From Lumbricus terrestris (lineage: Eukaryota > Annelida > Clitellata > Crassiclitellata > Lumbricidae), in the NCBI GenBank assembly GCA_949752735.1, contig OX457051.1, forward strand, positions 709,501 to 773,500: a stretch of 64,000 bases of DNA, given 5' to 3'. Below the pieces are notes generated by a model that saw only the letters and a list, made by a program, of their open reading frames with translations, had not been told where the DNA came from and ran no database searches. Made by a program: the position numbers and the translations under genes. Position 1 is the first letter of the stretch, and each line of letters starts with the position of its first letter. Shown here one piece after another: positions 21,469 to 62,671 of the stretch.

Positions 21469-22305
21469 TAGGCCCCCTCCAGAAATTCGTGATCTTACGC
21501 CGGACAAATTTTTCGCAAAAATTTCAGTTTTCGCGCAACAGCGGAAAAATTGGCAATCCGCGCGATTTTTGCCCAAATTTTGACAAAATCTTGCTAATTT
21601 AGCTACATTGGGCTACATTTGACTTAAAAATCACTGCGGCGCGTGGCAGTTCAATATAGCAACGACACCGATGGGCGATAATCAAAATGGTGGCCGCCGA
21701 ACGGGATGATATTATAGAGGAATTTTCAGTTATAAATCGTTATTTTTAGTAGTAATGCACAAACTTAAAGTATAAAAAATTCCGAAACTTGACGGCCGAC
21801 AAATAGAATGCATTAGACGAAGTTTTTCAAAGCAGTCACACAGTAGCGGCGTGTGCTGTCTTGGCTTATGACAGAACAAACACATTTAATCTATAGGCGT
21901 CAGGCGTGCACATGAAAACGGAAGGCTACTACTCAGCACATTTCATAACTTGGTGATTGATTATAATATAGGCATATATAATACTATTTTGAAGTTGTAT
22001 TTGTAATGAGCGTAGATTTGTGAGGGCATAAATTTTGCAAAATTAACATTCTTTGCAATCGTCTGAATACATTAATCTCATGGTTCAAGGAACTTTATAG
22101 CTGCATTTTTGCTTGATTGTCTAATTTCTAGAACGCCAAAGCGTTACACTAAATGACAAAAAACACTGTTAGATACTTTGGTACACTGATTCAATGAAAA
22201 AAATAACGAACACTATCATTTTATAACTTGCGCAAAATTCGCGCAAATTTATCGTTTTTGGCGCGCATTTTTTCGAATTTTTTGGCGCAAATTTCTGGGG
22301 GCCTA
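21469..22305. mobile_element. Putative TIR element of unknown class, about 835 bp
   Basis: TAGGCCCCCTCCAGAAATT at the left and AAATTTCTGGGGGCCTA at the right are inverted. Near both ends there are runs of GCGCAAAATT-like motifs in opposite orientation. No coding sequence and no clear target duplication. It interrupts or abuts the LINE fragment at 21195. Confidence 0.5.
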
Positions 22306-22341
22306 AACAGTAGTTACATAATTGATCCGTGGATCCTTTAG

Positions 22342-22396
22342 TAACAGCATATCGGACAATATTGAATAGTAACAGCATATCGGACAATATTGAAAT
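22342..22396. repeat. 28-bp tandem duplication
   Basis: GTAACAGCATATCGGACAAT plus ATTGAA occurs twice in direct succession. Confidence 0.85.
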
Positions 22397-23404
22397 GCGT
22401 CGCGGGTCGCTCTGCTATGAACCAATGGTTGACTTAAGTGCATTGTTGGAACATAGACCTTCTGACTAATCAAGCCACTTACAGCATTCACTTCTTTGCG
22501 CCACGTAACTGTAAACGGCGCTATATAACTGTAAACGCTAAACGAAAAGCTGCCTGAAATAACTGACATTGCCAGGAAGTTGATACAATCGATCGATGGA
22601 AAAGCAGAGGACGAGCTGAAAGGCAATTGGCGGATGGGGAGAAGGAAAGGGGGAGGCTGGGGAAAGAAGTCACTTCCAGGCAATTGAAACGGTCGATCAA
22701 TACAACAGGACATGTTGCATTGGCAGGCGAACAAAAGTCGGATATGGAGAAGGAGAGGTTGGAGAAAACCGAACATTGCAGTTGATTGTTTGAATTCATG
22801 AAGGTGATTGTTTCTGAAGGAGAGATCAGAGAAGCTTTTACTTCAGGGGAAATGTTGATCTGAAGACTTGAGTGTAATTCGTGTATTTTAGCGTCGTAAA
22901 TAATCCGCTCGTTGCAGCATTTTTTTTAGTCAATCCAACTTCTAGTTTGGCAATAACCCGTCTCATCGACCCCGCTTCTGTTTAGGCAAGCATTCGTTTC
23001 ATCAATCCCGTTTCTATTTAGGCATCAATTATTTTTCATCAAAATAACCCGCTATTTTCAAAAACCGATTATTGCTTATGAATCCAGCGTCGATTTCAGC
23101 AAGATTGCTTTAATAAATCTCACTTCTACCTTCGGTCTCTCTGGTACTCGTCTCCTCTGGCTGAGATCCTTTCTTATTGACCGTTCTTTTTGTGTGGTCT
23201 ATGGGCCCTATAGGTCCCGCTGGGTTCCCGCTCCCTACGGTCTTCCACAGGGCTCTGCTAAGTAAAAGTTATTTCCTTTAATCCTACTTCTATTTGGCAA
23301 GACCTCTTCTCGTCAATCCGACTTGCATTCGACCAACGCCGAGACCCATGCAATGGCGAATGAATTAGGGCGATAAAATACAGGTTTACCCACGATCAGA
23401 AAAA
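22397..23404. other. Upstream region of the receptor gene
   Basis: No gene or repeat recognised. The promoter and 5' UTR of the gene starting at 23405 should be here or further upstream; I see no firm core-promoter motif. Confidence 0.3.
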
Positions 23405-53123
<29,719 letters not shown>

Positions 53124-53404
53124 AACTACGTCGGTATTGGCCTTGGATATGCAACAATGCCTAGGCTACACAAGACTTGTAACTGGCTTTATTAGATATG
53201 GATTTTATGGATCATGAATGCTATTTGGAATCTTATAGCTTCATGGGTTTATCGTATCATGCAATGGTAAAATTTCTAAACAGGACATTATATCTTTTCT
53301 ATCCATGTATAGTCTATGCTTCAGTGGCAAAACGAGTCTTAAGTTACTTCATGCAAGTTTCCAGAACAATAAATTTAGAAATGTGCTTAAATATACATAG
53401 CCTA
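53124..53404 (+). other. Likely 3' UTR of the receptor gene
   Basis: Follows the TGA. An AATAAA signal at 53368-53373 is the first good polyadenylation signal downstream. Confidence 0.55.
53368..53373 (+). terminator. Putative polyadenylation signal AATAAA
   Basis: Located 245 bases after the receptor stop codon, before the repeat block at 53405. Confidence 0.5.
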
Positions 53405-53680
53405 CTCTACACTAAAAAAAACGCACCCTGGATGGTGGCAGATTGACTTTGAGCCTAATGTCAACACTTCAAAATCGCCGTAAATAGGTCTACAGTAGTG
53501 TGAACAAGTTTTGCATCACCCATATATTTTTTGCGCTTCTACACTACAAAAAAAACCGCACCCAGGATGGTGGCAGATTGACTTTGAGCCTGTCAACACT
53601 TCAAAATCGCCGTAAATAGGCCTGCAGTAGTGTAAAAAAGTTTTGCATCACCCATATATTTTTTGCGCTTCTATGCATCA
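53405..53680. repeat. Tandem duplication, unit about 135 bp
   Basis: CTACACTAAAAAAAACGCACCC..GGATGGTGGCAGATTGAC and the following TTTTGCATCACCCATATATT appear twice with a few differences. It may be a duplicated transposon terminus. Confidence 0.85.
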
Positions 53681-53865
53681 TTTCTTCTGTATTAAGATCA
53701 ATAACACTGGTCAACATAGAAATCGTTACTGACTGGAAAAGGCCCTAATGTGTAGCATCTTGGTGTGCTGAACACGAATATAACCATAAAAAGTTTTTAT
53801 TGGCTCTCGTTTTGAAAATATTTCATATAGTTCATTTCTAATGTTTCACCATGTAAATTTATGCA

Positions 53866-56668
53866 GTAGAACTGCGACAAAATCGTAAAAAAGTCAAGAA
53901 GGCATATCATGCTTACTTCGGATGCAAGGTTGGTGACCAATACAAGCCATGGGCCCCGCATATATGCTGTGCTACATGTACAACACAGCTTTCACAGTGG
54001 TTGAATGGCAAAAGACCATCAATGCCGTTTGCAGTTCCCATGGTGTGGAGAGAGCAAAGCATTGAACCACTTAGATGACTGTTACTTCTGCTTGGTTCCT
54101 CCTCTTTCCGGTGGAATAACGAAGCAAAAGAAGTCGACAATAGTCTACCCAAACATTCCGTCTGCATTGAGACCAGTTCCACATGGTGATGGACTTCCTA
54201 TTCCAGAACCTCCAGCAGAATATATTTTCGTTGATTCATCTGATGAGGACAAGGGTGAGCCGACATGTTCTTCTCCTGGTCCGTCAGCGTGCAGTGATCC
54301 CGATTTTCACTGTGGTGCATCATCAAACCCACACAGAATAACACAGGAAGAACTAAATGACCTTGTTCATGATATTCTACTACATCGTCTTGAAACTTCT
54401 TTTGGTCTTAGTGGCCTTCCTCTTCTTTGGTTTCGTTCATATCTTACTGACCGTACCCAAATGGTTATACTAGATGATTCTCGCACCTCATGGGTTCCTG
54501 TTAAATTTGGAGTTCCTCAAGGATCCGTACTAGGTCCACTTCTTTATATCTTGTTTACTGCTGATATTCCTCTTCTCTTTGCTAAACACTCAGCCTCTGG
54601 TCACCTTTATGCTGATGATGTCCAAACTTTTGTTCATGGCTCCTCTTCCCAACAACTTGCTCTCTGTCAGTCTATTGAATCTCTTTCTGATGATCTCAAT
54701 TGTTGGATGTCCTCAAATCGTCTTTCGCTCAACTCTTCCAAGACTCAGTTGATCTGGTTGGGCACCCGTCAACAGCTTAACAAGCTTGATTACGTTTTAC
54801 TTGCCAAGCACTTTCCTCAATTTACTTTTGTGACAAATGTCCGTGACCTGGGTGTTACTATCGACAATACTCTTTCCTTCTCTACACATATTGCTAATAT
54901 TTCTCGGTCCAGTTTCTATCATCTGCGACGTTTACGTGCCATTAGGCGATCTGTCTCTTCATCGATTTTTTCTTCTATGGTCCATGCCTTCATCTGTTCC
55001 CGCATTGACTATTGTAACTCGTTACTCATTGGCCTACCTAAACTCCGCCTGGCTCCTCTTCAATCGGTACTTAATGCATCTGCACGTTTGATTGCCCGCC
55101 TTCCTCGTTTCTCTCACATTTCGACTTTCATGACTGAGCACCTTCACTGGCTTCCTTTGACTGCCCGGATTCAATATAAAATTCTTTTTCTTACCTATAA
55201 GATGTTTTTGGGTCAAGCGCCTCGCTACCTTTGTGATCTTATTAGGAAACCTTTCTCTGCTACCGGTGGACGTCCTCTCCGCTCTTTAGACCGTCATGAT
55301 CTTCTTGTACCACGATCTCGGACTGCCACAGCCCAACATCGCGCCTTTGCCTCTGTCTGCCCTTTACTGTGGAATGGCGTTCCTCCTGTTATTCGTTCCC
55401 AGATTTTATCTGGAGGCTTTACTTTTTCTGCCCGTTGTCTTAAGACTTTTCTTTTTTCAGGAGTTCTTCGCACTGGGAGCGCCTCTGATTAGGTTGTACT
55501 GTGAGAGGCGCTTTATAAATCCCAAAATAGAATAGAATTTGGACTTGTCCAAAAACAAGGCAGAGTTGCTAGGATCAAGACTCCAACAATGGAATCTTCT
55601 AGAAGAAGATGTCACAATCACTTCATATAGAAAGCGCCATCAGCAGTTGGAACCTTTCTTCATGAAGGAAGGTAATCTGGTATTCTGTTCCAATATTGAC
55701 GACCTCATGAATGCCTTACAGATCACTCATGACCCACAAGAATGGAGACTCTTTGTAGACTCTTTGACACTGAGTCTTAAGGCTGTGCTTTTGCACAATG
55801 GAAACCGTCTTTCATCTATTCCATTAGCGCATGCTGTCCACATGAAAGAGACATACGATAACCTAAAACAGCTACTGCACTACATTGACTATAACAGGTA
55901 TACAAATGGCACCTGTGCGGTGATTTGAAGGTAGTTGCCATTTTAATGGGACTGCAGCAAGGATATACAAAATATATGTGTTTCTTGTGTGAGTGGGATA
56001 GTCGTGCAAGAGAGTTGCACTACGTGCGGAAGGAATGGACTCCCAGACAAAACATGGCAGTTGGACAGAAGAATATCCAGCACCCAGCTCTGGTCGAGGC
56101 TCACAAAATCCTACTACCACCCCTTCACATCAAACTAGGTTTGGTGAAGAACTTCGTGAAAGCCATGGACCGCACTTCGCCAGCTTTCCGATACCTGCAC
56201 GAAAAATTCCCTCGACTCAGCGAAGCAAAGATTAAAGAGGGAGTTTTCATGGGTCCTCAGATTAGAGAACTTTTCAAAGATGACCGCTTCAACAACCTGC
56301 TGGAGGGTGATGCGAAACAAGCATGGAATGCTTTTCGTCTATAGTGTCTACAGACTTTCTGGGGAATGTTAGGGCAGAAAACTACAAGGAACTAGTAGAA
56401 GACGTGCTCAAGCAGTACCAGAATTTTCGCTGCAATATGTCGCTGAAGATGCATTTCCTTCGCTCCTATCTGGATTTCTTCCCTGACAACTGTGGTATGG
56501 TTAGTGACGAACATGGCGAACGCTTTCATCAGGATATCGCAACAATGGAGCAAAGGTACCAGGGAAAATGGTCCACTATACAATGTTGGCTGACTACTGC
56601 TGGACACTCCGCAGAGATGAACAGCTGTACAAGAGACAGGCAAAAAAAATTAAGAACTAGTCTATGAC
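53866..56668 (+). pseudogene. CYFC-motif multicopy ORF, frameshifted and split by a LINE
   Basis: Part 1 (53866-54365) reads YFGCKVGDQYKPWAPHICCATC..WLNGKRPSMPFAVPMVWRE, then after a one-base frame change HLDDCYFCLVPP..IVYPNIPSALRPVPHGD..P. Part 2 (55536-56668) continues DLSKNKAELLGSRLQQWNLLEEDV.., EWRLFVDSLTLSLKAVLLHNGN, CGDLKVVAILMGLQQGYTKYMCFLCEWDSRA, ILLPPLHIKLGLVKNFVKAMD, SDEHGERFHQDIATMEQRYQGKW, with frameshifts near 55910 and 56342. I recognise this protein as a repeated uncharacterised family in many invertebrate genomes, almost surely transposon-borne. I cannot name its class. The breaks show this copy is dead. Confidence 0.7.
54366..55535 (+). mobile_element. L2-type LINE insertion, 5' truncated
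   Basis: The RT starts mid-domain (LETSFGLSGLPLLWFRSYLTDRTQMV) and is open to 55492, with GVPQGSVLGPLLYILF, HLYADDVQTF (YADD), RIDYCNSLLIGLP, LHWLPLTARIQYKI and LLWNGVPP. It ends GTGSASD, the tail GGGAGCGCCTCTGATTAGG..GAGGCGCTTTATAAA and an ATAGA repeat. Bases before and after match one continuous CYFC-family protein (NDLV / DLSKN), so the insertion point is exact. The upstream frame runs straight into the RT, making a chimeric ORF from 54005 to 55492 by chance. Confidence 0.92.
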
Positions 56669-57160
56669 CTGGTTTTTACAAATATTAGGCCTAACCGTAA
56701 GTGTATCACTATTGGAATGCATTGTGGGATATAAAATTACTTCATTTGAGATTACAAAAAAACTAGAGCCAATTAAGCAATTTCACTGTCATATTCGTGT
56801 TCAGCACATAAAAATTGATAAGAACTGACTAATTTCATTTCAGTAACATGACTTTTGTAAAAATTTGTTGTCCAGTGTAATGTACTGGTAAGCATGAGGG
56901 CATTAATTAAACGTTTTCTTATTGTTTGGTTCGAGTTTATAATCATATATCTTTAAATTTGAGCATGATGAAAGTTTGCTTACCACCTCATGACTATACT
57001 AGCATGAGAAAGGCCATAAAGGCTTGTAACCCGCTAATGCTTGTTCTGTGCATAGTGCAATGTTTTGGGATGAAATAACCAGTATGTACGTGTGCTCATA
57101 AGCCATCTTTATGATTTTGAGGCCTTGAAAAAGGCTGTTTCTGTGTGTCAATGATGCACT
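56669..57160. other. Non-coding, nothing recognised
   Basis: AT-rich spacer between two transposon remnants. Confidence 0.5.
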
Positions 57161-57162
57161 AA

Positions 57163-57270
57163 TATTTTATTGGCCAGCCCTTGTGCCTCAACACTTGTCT
57201 GCAACGTTTCGGCATCGAGTGGACCAGCTTGACGAGGTGGTCATGGGTGACGCGGTTAAAAAGGGCTTAC
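57163..57270 (-). pseudogene. Tc1/mariner-type transposase C-terminus
   Basis: The minus strand reads DHLVKLVHSMPKRCRQVLRHKG then WPIKY and a stop, the usual end of Tc1-type transposases (x-SMPxRCxxVxxxxGxxxxY). Nothing upstream is preserved. Confidence 0.7.
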
Positions 57271-57639
57271 GAGCACACATATCGGTTATTTCATCCTGAG
57301 AAATAGGAAAAATCTACTTTAGCACTCAATACACTGATTCCCGCAAGCTTGTAATCTTTTATTACAGAACTTTCACGATTGCAGAATGCAGAGTAGTTCA
57401 CATACAAATTTCTTGTGGAATTTAGCTGTTAATGTATTGAATACTGAATAGCCCATCCTCATTCATCCAGGCTTTGGACTGGCACTGATAACTAACACCA
57501 TTACCAATGTAGTTAGCAGTGGCTGAGTTAACTATTTTTGGGGGGTATTTTTCAGATTATTTTGTAGTTTTTCATTTAAGATTATTTTGTATTTTTGTGT
57601 TGTAGCATTTTCAAATGTTACATGTTTAATTATCTTGGC

Positions 57640-58690
57640 CTGCTCTGGTTGTCGCATGCAACAGAAGAGTCAGACAATGGAGCTGCTGTCGAGTCCAAAA
57701 GAATTCGATCTTCAGATGTAGAGTTAGAAATTACTCCAACAACATGTTTTACTACCAACGATACACAGACACAGAGTGCTGCAGCTTATAGATTTGTGTC
57801 GCAGAACCTGGCCTTGCCATCTGTTTCAACATTACGTAGGTTTGTAGGGGCAGCTATTGGCAGGATTGAATGTGGTTTTACATCCGTTATGCTTAATGTG
57901 TTGAAGTTACGTATTATGAATTTGCCATTATGTGAACGTCAATTGATGTGCTCTCATTTTTGACGAGGTTTCTTTGAAATCACAACTAACGTATGATAAA
58001 AACCTGGACCGTGTGATAGGATACACTGAAAATGGAATGATTGCTACACATGCACTAGTGTTTATGATTAGAGGTCTGCGCAACAAGTGGAAGCAAGCCA
58101 TTGCCTTTTTCTTTACTCGTAACACAGTGGCAAGCTTAAAGCTTTCAGAACTAATTACAGAATGTATTACGAAAGTTCATGATATTGGTTTGTTTGTTCG
58201 ATGCATTGTGTGTGATCAAGGTCCAACCAATGTGGCAGCTGTAAAAAACAGTGGCATCTCCAAATTTCTCTGTTGGCAATATGGAACATGTTGTACATGT
58301 TATTTTTGATGTTCCACATTTGTTAAAAAATGTTCGTAACAACTTAATGAAGCATGATATTGAAATTGATGGTTCACTGGCTCGCTGGAAGCACATTGAG
58401 GAATTTTATCATGTTGATAAAATGTACCCTATACGTCTTGCACCAAGGTTGACAGAGCACCATATTGATGTATCGAAAGTTTCGAAGATGCGTGCGAGTC
58501 TTGCATCTCAGGTGTTAAGTCATTTGGTTGCAGCTGGTTTACACACACGCATTTTAACAAAGGAGTTGCCTCTTGAAGCTGTTCATACTGCTGCATTTGT
58601 TGATAAAATGGACACCCTGTTTGATATCCTTAACTCCCGTAAAATAGAAAGACCTATTACGAATATACCGCACAGACTTTAAGAAAATGT
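57640..58690 (+). pseudogene. P-element (THAP9-type) transposase, frameshifted
   Basis: Three frames carry one protein: LPSVSTLRRFV (57820), then DEVSLKSQLTYDKNLDRVIGYTENG..THALVFMIRGLRNKWKQAIAFFF..VHDIGLFVRCIVCDQGPTNVAAVK (57965-58250), then IFDVPHLLKNVRNNLMKHDIEIDGSLARWKHIEEFYHVD..APRLTEHHID..KMRASLASQVLSHLVAAGL (58290-58550). These are the RNase-H-like catalytic region and GTP-binding-type insertion region of P/THAP9 transposases. Breaks lie near 57960 (one extra T) and 58270. The N-terminal THAP domain is not found. Confidence 0.85.
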
Positions 58691-59223
58691 TTATAGATAA
58701 AAGTACTTGGTGCCCATAATTTATGATGAAGAAATTACTCTTGAAACTATTAATATCGCTGATAAACTTTGTGCGAGTACAACAGAAACTCTAATGAGAT
58801 GCTGCAAAATAAATAATGATTCATACTATTGTAAAGGCATCAAACATAACATCACTAAAAACCAAAGACTAGCCATTAATAAGTAATTTTAAAGAATAAT
58901 GAAGAAATAATTATCAAACCGGCAAACAAAGGTGGCATGACTGTTCTGATGAACAGATCAGCTTACCTTAAGTTTGAAATTGCTGTTCCAAGTCAAGTGA
59001 TTCTCGAGAAATGGTGTTGCATGAATTTGTTTTAAGCACTTGTATGTAACTTTTAATATTTAGCCGGTACTTTAAGCAATAAATTGGCTGTCGAAGGAAT
59101 ATGTCAGAATTTGAACGTCACTTGTTTCGCATATTTTGGTGATATGTTTTGAAAGGACCTTCCACAATTACCCAGAATTTGAACACCACTTGTTTCACAT
59201 ATGCTTCTAAATAACCTTCACGA
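58691..59223. other. Non-coding remnant downstream of the P-like transposase
   Basis: Stop-ridden frames with traces of coding (KNQRLAINK, IIKPANKGG, the latter like a reverse-transcriptase block) near 58850-58940. Too decayed to assign. Confidence 0.35.
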
Positions 59224-59694
59224 ATGAATCATACAGGTCGAAAAAGAATATTGGAGACGGCTTTGGAAAATAACGCAAAGAAAGTCAATCACGAAAAGAT
59301 GGAATTCACAAGAAATTGGGTTTTTCAACGGCTAAAAGGGGCAGAGAAACACGAAGATAAATTAAAGCTGCCTGGTGATGGCTCCATTGTTCAGTGCTCC
59401 ATTTCTAATGAATCTGCAAAAACTGTTGCCCGTATGCCTGATATTGCTGCCCATGTGCGTGATAGCGACTTCAGTAAGTTGCCTTTACTAAAAGGTGATC
59501 TCGTGAAACGTGCTTCTCATCTGCAGTCTAAGAAATGTGCAAGCCCGTCTCCTCTGTTTTCTAGAGAATCATCTTTGCTTTTCACTGAAGGCTCGACAAG
59601 ACTGACAACCATCCCATTGAAGATCACTCAAGAATCTTATGCCATTAAATACTCGATGATTCCCCAACTTGAGAAGGATTCAGGACATATTTAA
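59224..59694 (+). CDS. Unrecognised 156-residue ORF
   Basis: ATG to TAA, polar and basic (KRILETALENNAKKVNHEKMEF, KLKLPGDGSIVQC, FSKLPLLKGDLVKRASHLQSKKCA). I do not recognise the family. It lies among transposon remnants on the same strand, so it may be part of one of them. Confidence 0.35.
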   Translation: MNHTGRKRILETALENNAKKVNHEKMEFTRNWVFQRLKGAEKHEDKLKLPGDGSIVQCSISNESAKTVARMPDIAAHVRDSDFSKLPLLKGDLVKRASHLQSKKCASPSPLFSRESSLLFTEGSTRLTTIPLKITQESYAIKYSMIPQLEKDSGHI

Positions 59695-60637
59695 GTCATG
59701 GAAGAATCGTTCGATGTGAATCTCAGTGGTAACTCCACTCATGAATATTAAAATGAAAGCATAGCAGGTATATTGCTCACCAAAGACTTGACAATGAATA
59801 CCACACTCTGTTGAATTATCATCATTCAACACTCAATGTCACGCATACTGCCTGACAGAATGGTTGAGCGAACAGAAGACGAAAGCGCATACGGCATACC
59901 AAAGAGAATGATCAAAATTACCGAGGAAACTGATTTACTGAACCATGGCCATTCTAGAGAGAGGAACCAGTCAACTATGTTGGTTAAACGAAGTGGACTG
60001 ATGGAAGAAGCTGAGTGAGGCTGAGGTAAAACTTCTGCCAGATATTTAGGGCAAGACCCGCTGAGCCTTGATGAGCAGAGTGATGATATGTTTGTTCTTG
60101 CGAGCAGGAAAAAGAAGCCAATTAAATTCATAAAACATGAAGGTCTATCTTGCTCCACGACTAAGCATAGTAGAAATTTTCGATGTCATTCAAACTGTGA
60201 ATTCCGTCATCTGGGACACTTGGCCTCAATGATGTGAATTTACCCAAATGCCCACGAATTTCCGTACTATTCGGGGAAATTTCGGCTCCTGAATTTGTTT
60301 GGATTTCCGCCATTATTGAAAAAAATGCTATTGTGAACTTATAACTTCCTTCGTTATTGTCTGCCTTCCTATCCATGGTGTTTGTGAACCATAGTATCTA
60401 ACTCTATTCGCTTAAAGTAATAACCAAATTATTCAGTCATACTCGTCGCACGACTAACGGACGACACAAAAGAAGAAGAATAATATGTAAGATATATACA
60501 CGGTGAACGAAAAAAACCGAACCTCTCCTGTTGCTACGATAATTTGTGTAAAAATTTGTACATTTTAATAACATTACTATGGAGCAACTTCAGTTTAAAG
60601 GACAAGAATCAGATAACTATCATTTGTTAGTTACAAT
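59695..60637. other. Non-coding, nothing recognised
   Basis: Short ORFs on both strands overlap at 59826-60158 and look fortuitous. Confidence 0.45.
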
Positions 60638-61114
60638 ATGTGTTCAAAAATTCATGGCAATTCTCAGCATTATTTCCTTAATAATGAATTTCAGGCAAAT
60701 GAATCACAGACTGTTTCACATCTATCCCATCACTGTCTCGCCAAAGAAGGCAATGTGATCATCAACACGACGACATTCGAAGGCAATGAAATGCATCAAA
60801 CTGCTCCTGCCACTAATGAATTTCAGGCAAATGAATCACAGACTGTTTCACATCTATCCCATCACTGTCTCGCCAAAGAAGACAACGTGATCATCAACAC
60901 GACGACAGCCGAAGGCAATGGAATGCATCAAACTGCTCCTGTCACTAATGAATTTCAGGCAAATGAACCACAGACTGTATCACATCTATCCCATCGCTGT
61001 CTCGCCAAAGAATGCAACATTATCATCAACACAACGACATTCGAAGGCAATGAAATGCATCAAACTGCTCCTGCCACTAATTTCTCCTTTGATTGCCATG
61101 GTCAGTTTTCTTGA
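60638..61114 (+). CDS. ORF built on three 44-residue repeats, unknown
   Basis: ATG to TGA, 158 residues. A 132-bp unit starts at 60683, 60815 and 60947, each reading NEFQANESQTVSHLSHHCLA..VIINTTTFEGNEMHQTAPAT with a few replacements. All three copies keep the frame, and the length is a multiple of three. No signal peptide and no known domain; each unit has one Cys and several His. It could be a fragment of a transposon ORF or of a host gene. Confidence 0.4.
   Translation: MCSKIHGNSQHYFLNNEFQANESQTVSHLSHHCLAKEGNVIINTTTFEGNEMHQTAPATNEFQANESQTVSHLSHHCLAKEDNVIINTTTAEGNGMHQTAPVTNEFQANEPQTVSHLSHRCLAKECNIIINTTTFEGNEMHQTAPATNFSFDCHGQFS
60683..61078. repeat. 132-bp minisatellite, three copies
   Basis: Landmark AATGAATTTCAGGCAAATGA at 60683, 60815 and 60947, exact 132-bp period. 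Confidence 0.92.
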
Positions 61115-61319
61115 CCATACGTCCAATGAGTAACATACACTGTCTGTGATAGGCTTGCACCAACTTTGTGCAAGCTATTTTACCACCATTTCCATCAAGT
61201 TTGGCCAGTGTTCATTGGCATTTAAAGGCCATCATATACGGAAACCGAATTCCAGGAAACATAACTCTGCGTTTATCAGAGCATAGTGAAACGCCTGCAT
61301 ATAATTTGGGTTTCGGTTT

Positions 61320-61627
61320 CCGGTCGCCGCCATTTGCGCTTCAGGCGACTGAGATATATTGGAGCGCGGCCATTGGCATTTCTATTTCCGTCGCGTTTGA
61401 ATTGCTAGCGTCTGTTACGCATTGCCGTCGCGACGCGATAGGCCTAGGTCGCTGCCGCCATCTTGCGTCGATGCGACGATTGTTGCGTGGGCGGTCGGCG
61501 ATTAAGTCGTTGCGATGTCGCGATAGACGGAGTCGCTGGTGCAGGCAGAGATACCGAGAAGGATATAAAGAAGGACAAGCTGTCGTCGTATAGAGACACC
61601 TGTTGTCAGAGAGCGCGGGTTTAAAGA

Positions 61628-61680
<53 letters not shown>

Positions 61681-61812
61681 TACGCTCCGACAGACAAGAA
61701 TAGTACATACGAGGGCACAGCTGGGGCTGATTTTCGCGGTTTTTCTGCTGCGCAGTAACACCTGCGACGTGACGTCAGTAGCGTTGTCGCCAAGAAAGCA
61801 CTATATAAGGGA
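61320..61812 (+). promoter_or_regulatory. CpG-rich promoter-like stretch
   Basis: 61320-61520 is much richer in CpG than its surroundings and holds GCCGCCATCTTG (61455-61466), a YY1-type site. A TATA-like CTATATAAGG sits at 61801-61810, followed about 25-30 bases on by sequence that could be a start site. A GA repeat (61630-61672) lies between. It could be an LTR U3 region or a host promoter. Confidence 0.4.
61630..61672. repeat. GA dinucleotide microsatellite
   Basis: About 20 GA units, inside the promoter-like stretch. Confidence 0.92.
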
Positions 61813-62502
61813 TGCCCACTGAAAATGCGCAGAGCTGAAGACCATGCCGGATTATGAAAGAGTGAAGACGCGTCCGAGTGAGGAATTGCTTAAAGTTTGA
61901 CGTTTAGGTTAATGCGCAGTTGCATTGTGTATTGAAAGTTCTCGGATTCTGCCCGGCAATTCTTTCTTCGACAGGAGTCGAATATAAGGTTAATTGTATA
62001 CCTCGGAGTCGAAACTACAGTTCGGTTTCGCGTCAACTCGTCTCTGCTGTGAGTTTGATCGGTGTTTTGTTGCTTCAATCAAATTCTGAGGATTGACCTA
62101 ACGTCTCTGGTTTTCTTTGTCTACGCTTCGCAGGAGCGAGTTATTTGGAGTCTTCAGATCTTGTCATGTTTCGGTCGATCGTTTGAAAGTGGTTGCCTAC
62201 GCGGCGTTTATTGATCGTTGAAGCTCTTTGGACGGATTAGTTTCGTTCGATGTCCATCGTCGCCAATCTCAGGAGTAAATCTCTACCGGATCACTTTCGG
62301 CGCTACATATTCCAAGCGTGTCTCGGAACTCCGTACGTCTCCGGATTCATCGCATTCTCTCTCAGTCTCAGCCTTATTCCCCTGTGACAGAAATTGAGGT
62401 ACGTCCAGATTACAAGTGATCGGTGATAGAAAGTGGGCTATTCACTAAATTGGCCTGTACCCTTAGAGATCAAACGGGGAATATTAATAAAGGATACTCT
62501 GG
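61813..62502. other. Possible leader or LTR, non-coding
   Basis: No ORF. Downstream of the TATA-like box and upstream of the ORF at 62672. I could not find matching terminal repeats inside the window. Confidence 0.3.
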
Positions 62503-62615
62503 TCTATTTGCTGATTGCATAAGTTCTATTTGCTGATTGCATAAGTTCTATTTGCTGATTGTATAAGTTCTATTTGATGATTGCATAAGTTCTATTTGCT
62601 GATTGCATTGAATGT
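62503..62615. repeat. 22-bp tandem repeat, five copies
   Basis: CTATTTGCTGATTGCATAAGTT and close variants in direct succession. Confidence 0.9.
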
Positions 62616-62671
62616 AACTGATGAATAATAAGAAGGAATATAATTGAATCTTCTGACTTCATTCACGGCTA

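Noticed and set aside
54005..55492. Genuine fusion gene with reverse transcriptase domain
   Set aside because: The two halves come from a nested LINE insertion; the host ORF resumes after 55535.
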